Of a stretch of DNA of 64,000 nucleotides, positions 9,454 through 18,373 are shown piece by piece; positions within the stretch are counted from its first letter, which is position 1, and each line of letters starts with the position of its first letter. Below the pieces are notes generated by a model. That model was not told the DNA's origin. It ran no database searches and saw nothing but the letters and a program-made list of their open reading frames with translations. The stretch is from positions 1 to 64,000 of the forward strand of contig NZ_SJOJ01000011.1 in the NCBI RefSeq assembly GCF_004330295.1. The letters are read 5' to 3'. Origin of the DNA: Rahnella victoriana (lineage in GTDB: Bacteria > Pseudomonadota > Gammaproteobacteria > Enterobacterales > Enterobacteriaceae). The position numbers were made by a program, and so were the translations under genes.

Positions 9454-9477
9454 CGCTATATAGTTGTGGGTATAACG
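9454..9477 (-). promoter_or_regulatory. ModE-like operator before the ModA/WtpA-type gene
   Basis: A 24-bp dyad: left half CGCTATAT (9454-9461), 8-bp spacer, right half GTATAACG (9470-9477). This has the 8-8-8 layout of the E. coli modA operator as I recall it (CGTTATAT-N8-ACATAACG). It ends 21 bp before the ATG of the binding-protein gene, where a repressor would block transcription. Confidence 0.7.
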
Positions 9478-9550
9478 ATAAGGCAATTTCAAGCCAACTT
9501 TCTAAATAAAGTGTAAATGGAAAAGATTTGCAGGCAGAAGAGACCGGGGC

Positions 9551-9581
9551 TTGACCTTCCCCTTGCTGGAAGGTTTATCCT
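9551..9581 (+). promoter_or_regulatory. CueR-controlled copA promoter
   Basis: TTGACC (-35, 9551-9556) and TATCCT (-10, 9576-9581) are separated by 19 bp, the over-long spacing of MerR-type promoters. Between them lies the CueR dyad ACCTTCC...GGAAGGT (9554-9574), nearly identical to the E. coli copA operator. Confidence 0.93.
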
Positions 9582-9617
9582 CTGTCCTGAGTGAAGTTAA
9601 CCCTGAGGAAATTCATC

Positions 9618-12161
9618 ATGACGACTACCGTATTATCCCTGCAAGGCTTGTCCTGCGGGCACTGTGTCGCTTCAACACGTAAAGCACTGGAAGCGGTCGA
9701 AGGCACCACCGCGGTGGAAGTGTCTCTGGATAAAGCCATCGTTAAAGGCGAGGCCAGCAGCCAGAGCCTGATCGACGCCGTGGTCAACGCCGGTTACGAC
9801 GCGCAGGTCGCGGGAGACACATCCCCAAAATCTGAGCCGCTGACCGATAAGGCGAGTGTTTTGCCGGAACCCCTGTCAGCGGCCGCGTCACCTGTTCCGG
9901 CTGAAACTCCCGCCCCGCAAACCGCCGGTGACAGCGTGCAGCTGTTACTCAGCGGCATGAGCTGCGCCAGTTGTGTCAGTAAGGTGCAACGGGCGCTGGA
10001 AGGCGTGGAAGGCGTCGCGCGGGCGCGGGTCAATCTGGCGGAACGCAGTGCGCTGGTCAGCGGCGATGCTGACCAGAACGCGCTGATTGCCGCCGTTGAA
10101 CGTGCCGGTTACGGCGCTGAAATTATTATCGACGAAACCAAACGCCGCGAGCGCCAGCAGCAAACCTCGCGTAAAAGCATGATCCGTTTCAGCTGGCAGG
10201 CGGCGGTGGGTCTCGCAGCCGGTATCCCGATGATGTTATGGGGACTGCTCGGCGGCGAAATGATGGTCACCGCCAGTAACCAGACCGGCTGGCTGATTGT
10301 CGGGTTGCTGACGTTGCTGATCATGGTTGTCGCGGGCGGACATTTCTACCGCAGCGCGTGGAAAAACCTGATGCACGGCAGCGCCAACATGGACACGCTG
10401 GTGTCACTCGGTACCGGCGCGGCGTGGGTATTCTCGTTCGCGGTCAGCCTGTGGCCGGACGCGTTCCCGATGCAGGCACGCCATCTTTATTACGAAGCCA
10501 GCGTGATGATTATCGGCCTGATTAACCTCGGTCACGCGCTGGAACAACGCGGACGCCAGCGTTCCTCTCAGGCGCTTGAACGCCTGCTGGATCTGACGCC
10601 GCCCACCGCGCGCGTCGTCACCGGTGAAGGTGAAAAAAACCTGCCACTGGCGGACCTTCAGCAAGGCATGACGCTGCGTCTGACCACCGGTGACCGCGTG
10701 CCGGTTGACGGTGAAATTCAAAGCGGCGAAGCCTGGATGGATGAAGCCATGCTGACCGGCGAACCGATCCCTCAGCAGAAATCGCAGGGTGAAAAAGTCC
10801 ATGCCGGGACGCTGGTGAAAGACGGCAGCGTGCTGTTCCGTGCCGACGCTATCGGCAGCCAGACCACGCTTTCCCGCATTATCAAACTGGTGCGGGAAGC
10901 TCAGGGCAGTAAACCGGAAATCGGCAAACTGGCGGATAAAATCTCTTCTGTCTTCGTGCCCGCCGTGGTGCTGATCGCCCTGTTCAGCGGCGCAATCTGG
11001 TACTTCTTCGGCCCGCAGCCGCAACTGATGTATACGCTGGTGATCGTCACCACCGTGCTGATTATCGCCTGTCCTTGTGCGTTGGGGCTGGCGACGCCGA
11101 TGTCGATTACCGCAGGCGTAGGCCGTGCGGCAGAATTCGGTGTACTGGTGCGTGATGCCGATGCACTGCAAAAAGCCAGCACGCTTTCCACGCTGGTGTT
11201 CGATAAAACCGGGACGCTGACCGAAGGCCAGCCGAAAGTGACGGATATCCACACCTTTGGCGGCATCCCTGAACAGCAGGCGCTGCGCTATGCGGCCGCA
11301 CTGGAAAAAGGGTCGCATCATCCGCTGGCGCAGGCGATTGTGGAAAAAGCCGAAGGGCAGGATATCCCTGACGTACTGAATTTCCGCACCCTCGGCGGGC
11401 TGGGTTTGCGCGGCGAGGCGGAAGGCATCGCGCTGTTGCTGGGTAATCTGGCGCTGATGCATGAAAACCGCATCGATACCGGCGAGGCGGATGCCCTGCT
11501 GGAAAGCCTGGCAGGTGAAGGCGCGACGCCGGTTTTACTGGCGGCTGACGGTCAGCTGGCGGCGCTGTTTGCCCTGCGCGATCCGTTACGCGAAGACAGC
11601 AAAAGCGCCCTGCAACGCCTGCACCAACTGGGTTATCAGCTGGTGATGCTGACCGGGGATAATCCGCGCACAGCACAGGCGATTGCCGCGCAGGCAGGGA
11701 TCGATCAGGTGATTGCCGGCGTGCGTCCGGAGGGCAAAGCCGATGCCATTAAACGCTTGCAGGCAAAAGGTCAGCAGGTGGCGATGATCGGCGACGGCAT
11801 CAATGATGCCCCGGCGCTGGCGCAGGCGGATGTCGGCATTGCGATGGGCGGCGGCAGTGATGTGGCGATCGAAACGGCGGCAATAACGCTGATGCGCCCG
11901 AGCCTGCACGGTGTGGCGGATGCGCTGGCGATGTCACAGGCCACGCTGCGCAATATGAAACAGAACCTGCTGGGGGCGTTTATTTATAACGTGATTGGTA
12001 TCCCGGTCGCGGCGGGTGTGCTTTATCCGCTGACCGGCACACTGCTCAGCCCGGTGGTGGCGGGTGCAGCGATGGCGCTGTCTTCGATTACCGTCGTCGC
12101 CAATGCAAATCGTCTGTTGCACTTTACGCCGAAAAAACAAGACGTTTCCCCTGTTCGCTAA
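9618..12161 (+). CDS. copA: Copper-exporting P1B-type ATPase CopA
   Basis: Inner-membrane Cu(I) exporter, 847 residues. Two N-terminal metal-binding domains carry GLSCGHC (Cys13, Cys16) and GMSCASC (Cys116, Cys119). The membrane copper site CPC is at 485-487. The actuator TGE is at 380-382, the phosphorylation motif DKTGT starts at Asp529, and further on come the SHHP and GDGIND nucleotide-domain motifs. The start at 9618 is preceded by GAGGAA and matches the family; an in-frame GTG at 9591 is rejected. Transcription comes from a CueR promoter. The first 72 codons are followed by a frameshift signal expected to release a free copper chaperone, annotated separately. Confidence 0.97.
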   Translation: MTTTVLSLQGLSCGHCVASTRKALEAVEGTTAVEVSLDKAIVKGEASSQSLIDAVVNAGYDAQVAGDTSPKSEPLTDKASVLPEPLSAAASPVPAETPAPQTAGDSVQLLLSGMSCASCVSKVQRALEGVEGVARARVNLAERSALVSGDADQNALIAAVERAGYGAEIIIDETKRRERQQQTSRKSMIRFSWQAAVGLAAGIPMMLWGLLGGEMMVTASNQTGWLIVGLLTLLIMVVAGGHFYRSAWKNLMHGSANMDTLVSLGTGAAWVFSFAVSLWPDAFPMQARHLYYEASVMIIGLINLGHALEQRGRQRSSQALERLLDLTPPTARVVTGEGEKNLPLADLQQGMTLRLTTGDRVPVDGEIQSGEAWMDEAMLTGEPIPQQKSQGEKVHAGTLVKDGSVLFRADAIGSQTTLSRIIKLVREAQGSKPEIGKLADKISSVFVPAVVLIALFSGAIWYFFGPQPQLMYTLVIVTTVLIIACPCALGLATPMSITAGVGRAAEFGVLVRDADALQKASTLSTLVFDKTGTLTEGQPKVTDIHTFGGIPEQQALRYAAALEKGSHHPLAQAIVEKAEGQDIPDVLNFRTLGGLGLRGEAEGIALLLGNLALMHENRIDTGEADALLESLAGEGATPVLLAADGQLAALFALRDPLREDSKSALQRLHQLGYQLVMLTGDNPRTAQAIAAQAGIDQVIAGVRPEGKADAIKRLQAKGQQVAMIGDGINDAPALAQADVGIAMGGGSDVAIETAAITLMRPSLHGVADALAMSQATLRNMKQNLLGAFIYNVIGIPVAAGVLYPLTGTLLSPVVAGAAMALSSITVVANANRLLHFTPKKQDVSPVR
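9824..9901 (+). promoter_or_regulatory. Programmed -1 frameshift signal in copA (slippery site plus pseudoknot)
   Basis: Slippery heptamer C CCA AAA at 9824-9830 in the copA frame (Pro70, Lys71). A 5-nt spacer leads to stem 1, GCCGCTGAC (9836-9844) with GTCAGCGGC (9875-9883). The loop of stem 1 carries GCCGGAAC (9863-9870), which pairs perfectly with GTTCCGGC (9894-9901): an H-type pseudoknot. After a -1 shift the ribosome reads ATC then TGA (9833-9835), giving a 72-residue product containing only the first metal-binding domain. E. coli copA makes the 70-residue chaperone CopA(Z) in this way. Confidence 0.85.
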
Positions 12162-12176
12162 AACGCTGACGCGTTA

Positions 12177-12207
12177 GCATGGTCTCTCATTTTTCGGGAG
12201 ACCATGC
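12177..12207 (+). promoter_or_regulatory. Perfect hairpin covering the ybaP ribosome-binding site
   Basis: A 10-bp perfect stem, GCATGGTCTC (12177-12186) with GAGACCATGC (12198-12207), loop 11 nt. The only purine-rich ribosome site for ybaP, GGGAG at 12196-12200, is partly in the 3' arm, and the ATG is at 12211. The stem could end copA transcription weakly (no T-run) or hold back ybaP translation. Confidence 0.5.
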
Positions 12208-12210
12208 ACT

Positions 12211-13011
12211 ATGGCGCAGTTTTTCAACCGGGTATTACGCGGTTTCCGCAGGCTGTTCCCTGTCGAGTATGCCTATCCCGCCATTGATATTCAGCTTCCC
12301 GGCAACCGTTCCCTGCATCTGGTGGGCAGCATTCATATGGGCACGCAGGATATGCAACCGCTGCCTGCGCCACTGTTACGCCGTCTGCAAAAAGCCGATG
12401 CCCTGATTGTCGAAGCCGATATCAGCGGTACGGAATCCCCTTTCAGCATGACCGGCGAATTTCCGCCGCTGGCCGAACGCCTGCCTGAATCCCAGTATCT
12501 GCACGTCGAACGTTTATGCGAAGAACTGGGCGTCTCCATGTGGACGCTCAATCCGCTGCCGTCATGGCAGATCGCGCTGATGCTCCAGGCCACACAGGCG
12601 CAGCGCCTCGGGTTGCGTGGCAATTACGGCATCGACTATCAGCTTTTGCAGACTGCCAAAAATCAGGACACAAAAATCATTGAACTGGAAGGCCCGCAGG
12701 AACAGTTTGCCCTGTTGCAGCAACTGCCGGACGATGGCCTGACGTTGCTGGAAGACACCCTGACGCACTGGCACACCAACGCCCGCCTGCTGCAAACCAT
12801 GATCAGCTGGTGGCTGGATACCAAACCGGGGGTGTCGGCCGAACCACTGCCGAATACTTTCAGCAGCGATCTGTACGACATTCTGATGAATCAGCGGAAC
12901 CTGCGCTGGAAGCAACTGCTGCTGGATCTCCCGCCGGGAGACTATGTGGTCGCCGTCGGCGCGCTGCATTTGTATGGCGAAGGGAATCTGCCTGATTTGC
13001 TGAAAGGATAA
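12211..13011 (+). CDS. ybaP: TraB/GumN-family protein YbaP
   Basis: Protein of 266 residues with the two GxxH motifs of the TraB/TIKI metalloprotease-like superfamily: GSIH at 39-42 and GALH near 250. Acidic residues such as EAD and ELEGPQEQ lie between them. Family members resemble TIKI metalloproteases, but no reaction is established for YbaP. The length agrees with E. coli YbaP (264). There is no clear signal peptide at the chosen start. It follows copA by 49 bp, with a strong hairpin over its ribosome site. Its TAA lies at the poly-T end of the antisense ChiX sRNA gene. Confidence 0.85.
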   Translation: MAQFFNRVLRGFRRLFPVEYAYPAIDIQLPGNRSLHLVGSIHMGTQDMQPLPAPLLRRLQKADALIVEADISGTESPFSMTGEFPPLAERLPESQYLHVERLCEELGVSMWTLNPLPSWQIALMLQATQAQRLGLRGNYGIDYQLLQTAKNQDTKIIELEGPQEQFALLQQLPDDGLTLLEDTLTHWHTNARLLQTMISWWLDTKPGVSAEPLPNTFSSDLYDILMNQRNLRWKQLLLDLPPGDYVVAVGALHLYGEGNLPDLLKG

Positions 13012-13105
13012 AAAAATGGCCGGTTTTAAGGCCGGCCAGTCAAAGAGGAATTTCATTTTATTAGTTATAGCTTCAGTGCCAGCCCTTACGGACGCAGCAC
13101 CGGCG
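13010..13105 (-). ncRNA. chiX: Small RNA ChiX (MicM/SroB)
   Basis: The minus strand carries the ChiX pairing region TGAAATTCCTCTTTG (about 13041-13055). Downstream is a terminator with stem TGGCCGG/CCGGCCA (13017-13023 with 13032-13038) and seven T. A promoter fits upstream: TTGCCA at 13135-13140 and TACCCT at 13111-13116, 18 bp apart, placing the 5' end near 13104-13105. The location between ybaP and ybaK is the same as in E. coli. ChiX is Hfq-dependent and silences the chitoporin mRNA chiP and others. The 5' half differs from the E. coli sequence, so the exact start is uncertain. Confidence 0.88.
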
Positions 13106-13265
13106 GGCACAGGGTAGCAATCTGTGTTGGGTCTTGGCAATAACCATTCATTGCTCTACTATTTCTCCCTCGCTTAATAATCGCACTTTATTGTTTAATT
13201 TCATCAGATTGAACGACTGATGAAATTTCGAACAAAAACCTAAAATAACACTGAGGAGACAGGCT

Positions 13266-13745
13266 ATGACCCCTGCCGTATTACTCCTGGAAAAGAATAA
13301 GGTCCGCTTTACCCTTCACCCGTACGAACACAGCAGCGATGAAACTCATTTTGGCGATGAAGCCGTAAAAAAACTCGGTCTGGATGCGCGTCAGGTTTAT
13401 AAAACATTGCTGGTGTCGCTGAACGGCGATGCCAAAAATCTGGCCGTGGCGGTGACGCCGGTCGCCTCGCAGCTGGATCTCAAAAAAGTCGCGAAAGCCC
13501 TGGGGGCGAAAAAAGCCGATATGGCGGATCCGGTGATTGCGCAGCGGGTGACCGGCTATCTGGTCGGCGGCATCAGCCCGCTCGGGCAGAAAAAGCTGCT
13601 GCCAACGGTGATCGACAGCCCGGCGCAAACATTCGACACCATTTATGTTTCCGGGGGTAAACGCGGTCTTGATATTGAACTGTCCGCAGGCGATCTTTGT
13701 CGCTTACTGAAAGGCCGGTTTGCTGAGATCGCAAAAATCGGCTGA
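13266..13745 (+). CDS. ybaK: Cys-tRNA(Pro)/Cys-tRNA(Cys) deacylase YbaK
   Basis: Trans-editing enzyme of 159 residues that hydrolyses cysteine mischarged on tRNA(Pro). It belongs to the YbaK/ProRS INS-domain family: the conserved block QVYKTLL contains the catalytic lysine (Lys46). The glycine-rich loop [11 protein letters not shown] and the motif [13 protein letters not shown] near the C-terminus are also intact. GAGGAGA lies a few bases before the ATG. It is followed by fsr; the ushA gene found between them in E. coli is missing. Confidence 0.95.
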   Translation: MTPAVLLLEKNKVRFTLHPYEHSSDETHFGDEAVKKLGLDARQVYKTLLVSLNGDAKNLAVAVTPVASQLDLKKVAKALGAKKADMADPVIAQRVTGYLVGGISPLGQKKLLPTVIDSPAQTFDTIYVSGGKRGLDIELSAGDLCRLLKGRFAEIAKIG

Positions 13746-13788
13746 TAGCCATCATATCTGTACCCTAAAATAATAAGGTCTACCCGCT

Positions 13789-15006
13789 ATGACAGACACC
13801 ACGTCAACGTCTGAAAGCCCGCAGAAAGACGCAGTCAAAAAGACTGCGTTTTCTATTCTGGCGGCGATCAGCGTTTCCCACCTGCTTAATGACATGATCC
13901 AGTCGCTGATCCTGGCGATTTATCCTTTGCTGCAAAACGAATTTTCGCTGAGCTTCACGCAAATCGGGCTGATCACCCTGACCTACCAGATCACCGCTTC
14001 GCTGTTGCAGCCGCTGATCGGCTCTTACACCGATAAACATCCGCAGCCGTATTCTTTGCCGATCGGTATGGGCTTCACGCTTTCCGGGCTGTTGCTGCTG
14101 GCGGTGGCGCAGAGTTTCCCGGTGGTGCTGCTGGCGGCGGCGCTGGTCGGCACCGGTTCCTCGGTGTTCCATCCTGAATCGTCGCGCGTGGCACGCATGG
14201 CTTCCGGCGGACGTCACGGGCTGGCGCAGTCACTGTTCCAGGTGGGCGGCAACTTCGGTTCCTCGCTGGGTCCGCTGCTGGCGGCGCTGATCATTGCGCC
14301 TTATGGCAAAGGCAATGTCGCGTGGTTCTCACTCGCGGCGCTGCTCGGTATCGTGGTGTTACTGCAAATCAGTAAGTGGTATCGCCAGCAAAACCAGCTC
14401 GCCAAAAAGCGCGGACCGGTGAACACTCAGGTGACGCTGCTGCCACGCAAAACGGTGGCGATGTCGATGGGTATCTTGCTGATCCTGATTTTCTCGAAGT
14501 ATTTCTACCTGACCAGCCTGAGCAGTTATTACACCTTCTACCTGATCCATAAATTTGGTGTATCGGTGCAGAGCGCGCAAATCCATCTGTTCGTTTTCCT
14601 GTTCGCCGTGGCGGCAGGGACGATTATCGGCGGGCCGGTAGGCGATAAGATTGGGCGCAAATACGTCATATGGGTGTCAATTCTCGGCGTTGCGCCATTT
14701 ACGCTGCTTTTGCCTCACGCCAATCTGATGTGGACCAGCGTACTGAGCGTGATTATCGGCGTGATCCTGGCCTCGGCATTTTCGGCCATTCTGGTGTTTG
14801 CGCAGGAGCTGATGCCGGGGAAAGTCGGCATGGTTTCCGGCCTGTTCTTTGGTCTGGCCTTTGGTATGGGCGGGCTGGGCGCGGCGGTGCTGGGCTACGT
14901 GGCGGATAAAACCAGCATCGAGCTGGTGTATCAGATTTGTGCCTTCCTGCCGTTGTTAGGCATCCTGACCGCATTCCTGCCGAATATTGAACGTAAACAC
15001 CGCTAA
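13789..15006 (+). CDS. fsr: MFS fosmidomycin efflux transporter Fsr
   Basis: Inner-membrane major facilitator protein of 405 residues with about 12 hydrophobic segments; in E. coli it confers fosmidomycin resistance when overexpressed. It follows the E. coli protein closely, for example in SHLLNDMIQSLILAIYPLLQ, SSVFHPESSRVARMASGG and GGPVGDKIGRKYVIW, the last being the MFS loop motif between helices. The central loop between the two six-helix halves lies near residues 200-225. It is transcribed towards ybaL, 231 bp away. The intervening DNA holds a perfect 11-bp inverted repeat (15017-15027 with 15040-15050) without a T-run. Confidence 0.94.
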   Translation: MTDTTSTSESPQKDAVKKTAFSILAAISVSHLLNDMIQSLILAIYPLLQNEFSLSFTQIGLITLTYQITASLLQPLIGSYTDKHPQPYSLPIGMGFTLSGLLLLAVAQSFPVVLLAAALVGTGSSVFHPESSRVARMASGGRHGLAQSLFQVGGNFGSSLGPLLAALIIAPYGKGNVAWFSLAALLGIVVLLQISKWYRQQNQLAKKRGPVNTQVTLLPRKTVAMSMGILLILIFSKYFYLTSLSSYYTFYLIHKFGVSVQSAQIHLFVFLFAVAAGTIIGGPVGDKIGRKYVIWVSILGVAPFTLLLPHANLMWTSVLSVIIGVILASAFSAILVFAQELMPGKVGMVSGLFFGLAFGMGGLGAAVLGYVADKTSIELVYQICAFLPLLGILTAFLPNIERKHR

Positions 15007-15237
15007 ACTTCCTGCCTGACGCTGCCGATATTCTTTTAACGGCAGCGTCAAACCCCTTATGCTCTTGATATCTGCCAGATAAAACCCATTTAAATCGTCC
15101 GTTGGGATTTTTTTTACGGCCTGCGGGCGATTTCGTACAAAAAAGGCCAAAATTCCCCAACGCGATAACGATTTTTGCCATAAACTTAGAAACAATCTGC
15201 AACACATTTGCTTTGTGCATAACCAGAAGGAGTCTGA

Positions 15238-16929
15238 ATGCATCATTCTACGCCTCTCATCACTACCATCGTCGGCGGTCTGGTCTTAGCGTTCCTGTTA
15301 GGAATGCTCGCCAACCGCCTGCGAATTTCCCCTCTGGTGGGCTATCTCGCCGCTGGCGTGCTGGCCGGTCCGTTTACACCGGGCTTTGTTGCAGACACGT
15401 CGCTGGCCCCTGAACTGGCAGAAATCGGCGTCATCCTGCTGATGTTTGGCGTCGGACTGCATTTTTCGCTGAAAGATCTCCTGGCCGTAAAGTCGATAGC
15501 CATTCCCGGCGCTGTAGCGCAAATCGCGGTAGCGACGCTGCTTGGGATGGGGTTATCGAGCCTGATGGGCTGGGATCTGGCCACCGGACTGGTGTTCGGG
15601 TTGTGCCTGTCCACCGCCAGTACCGTGGTGCTGCTGCGTGCGCTGGAAGAACGGCAACTGATTGAAAGCCAGCGCGGGCAAATCGCCATCGGCTGGCTGA
15701 TTGTGGAAGATCTGGTGATGGTGCTGACGCTGGTTCTGCTGCCTGCGTTCAGCGGCATGCTGGAAAGCCATCACTCCAGCCCGGTTGAACTGCTCACCGG
15801 ACTGGCGGTGACTATCGGTAAAGTGATCGCGTTTATGGTACTGATGATGGTCGTCGGCCGCCGCGTGGTACCGTGGATCCTGGCCAAAACCGCCAGCACC
15901 GGTTCACGCGAACTGTTTACGCTGTCAGTTCTGGCGCTGGCACTGGGCATCGCCTACGGCGCCGTCGAGTTCTTTGACGTGTCGTTCGCACTCGGCGCGT
16001 TCTTCGCCGGTATGGTGCTGAACGAGTCCGAACTCAGCCAGCGTGCCGCCCATGACACGTTACCGTTGCGCGATGCGTTTGCGGTGCTGTTCTTCGTCTC
16101 GGTCGGTATGTTATTCGACCCGATGATTCTGGTGCGCGAGCCGCTGACCGTGATTGCGACGCTGGCGATTATCGTGTTCGGTAAATCGATTGCCGCCTTC
16201 TTACTGGTGAAGATGTTCGGGCATTCCAAACGCACCGCGCTGACGATTTCCGTCAGTCTGGCGCAGATCGGTGAATTCGCCTTTATTCTGGCAGGCCTTG
16301 GGATTTCACTGGGGCTGCTGTCTGAACATGGCCGCAATCTGGTGCTGGCGGGCGCGATCCTGTCGATCATGTTTAACCCGCTGCTGTTCACGTTGCTGGA
16401 AAAGTATCTGACGAAAACGGAAACCATCGAAGACCAGAGTGTTGAAGAAGCCGTTGAAGACGAGAAGCAAATCCCGTTCGATTTGTGCAATCACGCGCTG
16501 CTGGTCGGTTATGGTCGCGTGGGCAGTCTGCTCGGTGAAAAACTACAGGCCGCCGGTATCCCGCTGGTGGTGATTGAAAACTCAAGACCGCGTGTCGAGG
16601 CGCTGCGCGATCAGGGCATCAGCACGGTGCTGGGCAATGCCGCCAATCAGGAAGTGATGGATCTGGCGCGGCTCGACTGCGCCCGCTGGCTGCTGGTGAC
16701 CATTCCCAACGGGTATGAAGCGGGAGAAATCGTCGCCTCCGCCCGCACCAGGCGGCCTAATATCGAAATTATTGCCCGTGCGCATTATGACGATGAAGTC
16801 ACCTACATCATGGAACGCGGCGCGGATCGCGTGGTGATGGGCGAGCGGGAAATCGCCAACAGCATGCTGGATATGTTGCAGATCGATGTCATGACCGAAG
16901 ACGAAAAACGGCCATTCTGTCCGATCTGA
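15238..16929 (+). CDS. ybaL: Putative cation:proton antiporter YbaL (KefB/CPA2 family)
   Basis: Membrane antiporter of 563 residues, close in length to E. coli YbaL (558). Residues 1-385 contain the Na+/H+ exchanger domain with about 12 hydrophobic segments. Residues about 420-540 form an RCK/TrkA-N nucleotide-binding domain, opening with the Rossmann motif LVGYGRVGSLLGEKL, as in glutathione-gated KefB and KefC. The linker is acidic (EDQSVEEAVEDEKQ). AGAAGGAG precedes the ATG by a few bases. Transported ion and gating ligand are not established. Confidence 0.92.
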   Translation: MHHSTPLITTIVGGLVLAFLLGMLANRLRISPLVGYLAAGVLAGPFTPGFVADTSLAPELAEIGVILLMFGVGLHFSLKDLLAVKSIAIPGAVAQIAVATLLGMGLSSLMGWDLATGLVFGLCLSTASTVVLLRALEERQLIESQRGQIAIGWLIVEDLVMVLTLVLLPAFSGMLESHHSSPVELLTGLAVTIGKVIAFMVLMMVVGRRVVPWILAKTASTGSRELFTLSVLALALGIAYGAVEFFDVSFALGAFFAGMVLNESELSQRAAHDTLPLRDAFAVLFFVSVGMLFDPMILVREPLTVIATLAIIVFGKSIAAFLLVKMFGHSKRTALTISVSLAQIGEFAFILAGLGISLGLLSEHGRNLVLAGAILSIMFNPLLFTLLEKYLTKTETIEDQSVEEAVEDEKQIPFDLCNHALLVGYGRVGSLLGEKLQAAGIPLVVIENSRPRVEALRDQGISTVLGNAANQEVMDLARLDCARWLLVTIPNGYEAGEIVASARTRRPNIEIIARAHYDDEVTYIMERGADRVVMGEREIANSMLDMLQIDVMTEDEKRPFCPI

Positions 16930-17073
16930 CGCCTGCTGAACTCCGGGCGCAGTGTGTTTGCTGCGTCCGTTTCCCGCCCTCTCCCCTCCGTTAAAATTTG
17001 CGCAACATTAAAAAACCAAATCAGATCAATTCGCGGTATTCTGTGCTCATGCCAAATATTGATCGGTACTGCG

Positions 17074-18318
17074 ATGTTGCTATCCCAACTGGAAACGTTA
17101 AACATATTGAGCACGCCGGTCTGGGTTGTCTCAACGCATAACCAGCATATTCTTTTTGCCAATACGGCCGCCAGAGTGCTCGCCGGTAACAGCCTGTTAG
17201 GCCCGTTGCGCAATGGTCAGTTCTCTGTGCATTCCCAGCAATCCCTCGACTCTTACCTGCCGAACCTGAAGAAAGGGGATCAGATCATTGAGATCTGGAC
17301 CATTCACAAGGAAGGCCGCGCTTTTCCGCTCAGTTGCCGTCTTTCACTGGCGCAGTTTGGCATTCAGGAACCGGCGATTGTCTTTGAGGGCGCACATACC
17401 TCGGCGGCAAATGTGCCCGTCCCCGGCCCTTTCCCGGATAACGCCAGACCCTATCGCCGCGACGAAAGTAGTTTCTATGAACGTTTTTTCCAGACCAACA
17501 GCGCGCCGATGTTGCTGATCGACCCGGCCAATAACGGACAAATTGTGGATGCCAATCTGGCCGCAACCCGGTTTTATGGCTACTCGCGTGATGACATCTG
17601 CATGAAACACACATGGGAAATCAACGCGATGGGTGAGGATGTGTTGCCGGTGATGCACGAAATCGCCCGTCTGCCCGGCGGTCACAAACCACTGACCTTT
17701 GTGCATAAACTGGCAGACGGCAACTTGCGCCACGTGCAGACGTACGCCGGACCGGTGGATCTGGAAGGCGTCCGGCTGATGCTATGTATTATTCACGACA
17801 TTACCGAACAGAAACGCCTCGAGCAGGAACTGGAACATGCCGCCCTGCGCGACCCGCTGACGGGACTGGGAAACCGCCGCCAGTTCATGCAACTGGTGGA
17901 AAATGCGCGGACGCAAAACCCGCAACGCACGCACAATTTCAGCCTGATGCTGGTGGATGCCGATCATTTCAAGGCGATTAACGATCAGCACGGACACAAC
18001 AAAGGTGATGACGCGCTGGTGATGCTGGCGCGAACGCTGGAAACCGGCATCCGCGAGAGCGATACCGTATTCCGCTGGGGTGGCGAAGAGTTTTTGATTT
18101 TGCTGCCGCTGACCGGTCTGGAAGGCGCGCTGCATGTCGCGGAAACACTGCGTACGGCCGTAGAACGGTTTGCCCGCCCTGATCTGCCGTCGGTCACGGT
18201 CAGCGTCGGAGTGGTGCAATACGAAACCGGTGAAGATTTTACCAGCCTGTTTAAACGGGTGGATGACGCGCTATACCGCGCAAAAACGTCGGGCAGGAAT
18301 CAGGTACAGGCGGGCTGA
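17074..18318 (+). CDS. PAS-sensor diguanylate cyclase
   Basis: Predicted cytoplasmic diguanylate cyclase of 414 residues making cyclic di-GMP. Residues about 5-110 and 135-245 look like two PAS-type sensor domains (second one: APMLLIDPANNGQIVDANLAATRFYGY). The GGDEF domain runs from about 255 to 414, with active-site GGEEF at 336-340. An inhibitory I-site RESD at 327-330, five residues ahead, indicates product feedback. No membrane segment is seen. The ATG at 17074 is the first good start; the ribosome site is weak and the frame is open further upstream. In E. coli ybaL is followed directly by gsk, so this gene is an insertion here. Confidence 0.85.
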   Translation: MLLSQLETLNILSTPVWVVSTHNQHILFANTAARVLAGNSLLGPLRNGQFSVHSQQSLDSYLPNLKKGDQIIEIWTIHKEGRAFPLSCRLSLAQFGIQEPAIVFEGAHTSAANVPVPGPFPDNARPYRRDESSFYERFFQTNSAPMLLIDPANNGQIVDANLAATRFYGYSRDDICMKHTWEINAMGEDVLPVMHEIARLPGGHKPLTFVHKLADGNLRHVQTYAGPVDLEGVRLMLCIIHDITEQKRLEQELEHAALRDPLTGLGNRRQFMQLVENARTQNPQRTHNFSLMLVDADHFKAINDQHGHNKGDDALVMLARTLETGIRESDTVFRWGGEEFLILLPLTGLEGALHVAETLRTAVERFARPDLPSVTVSVGVVQYETGEDFTSLFKRVDDALYRAKTSGRNQVQAG

Positions 18319-18320
18319 AA

Positions 18321-18355
18321 AAAAGGGCGGGGATTCAATTTCCCGCCCTTTTCAC
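18321..18355. terminator. Bidirectional terminator between the diguanylate cyclase gene and gsk
   Basis: Stem AAAAGGGCGGG (18321-18331) with CCCGCCCTTTT (18342-18352). It has T on both ends and lies between convergent genes. Confidence 0.85.
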
Positions 18356-18373
18356 TTTTCGTTCCCGGTGAGT

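Noticed and set aside
10404-11462. 352-codon frame antisense to copA
   Set aside because: High-GC third-position bias of copA keeps the opposite strand open; the translation is low-complexity His/Arg/Gln-rich and unlike any protein I know.
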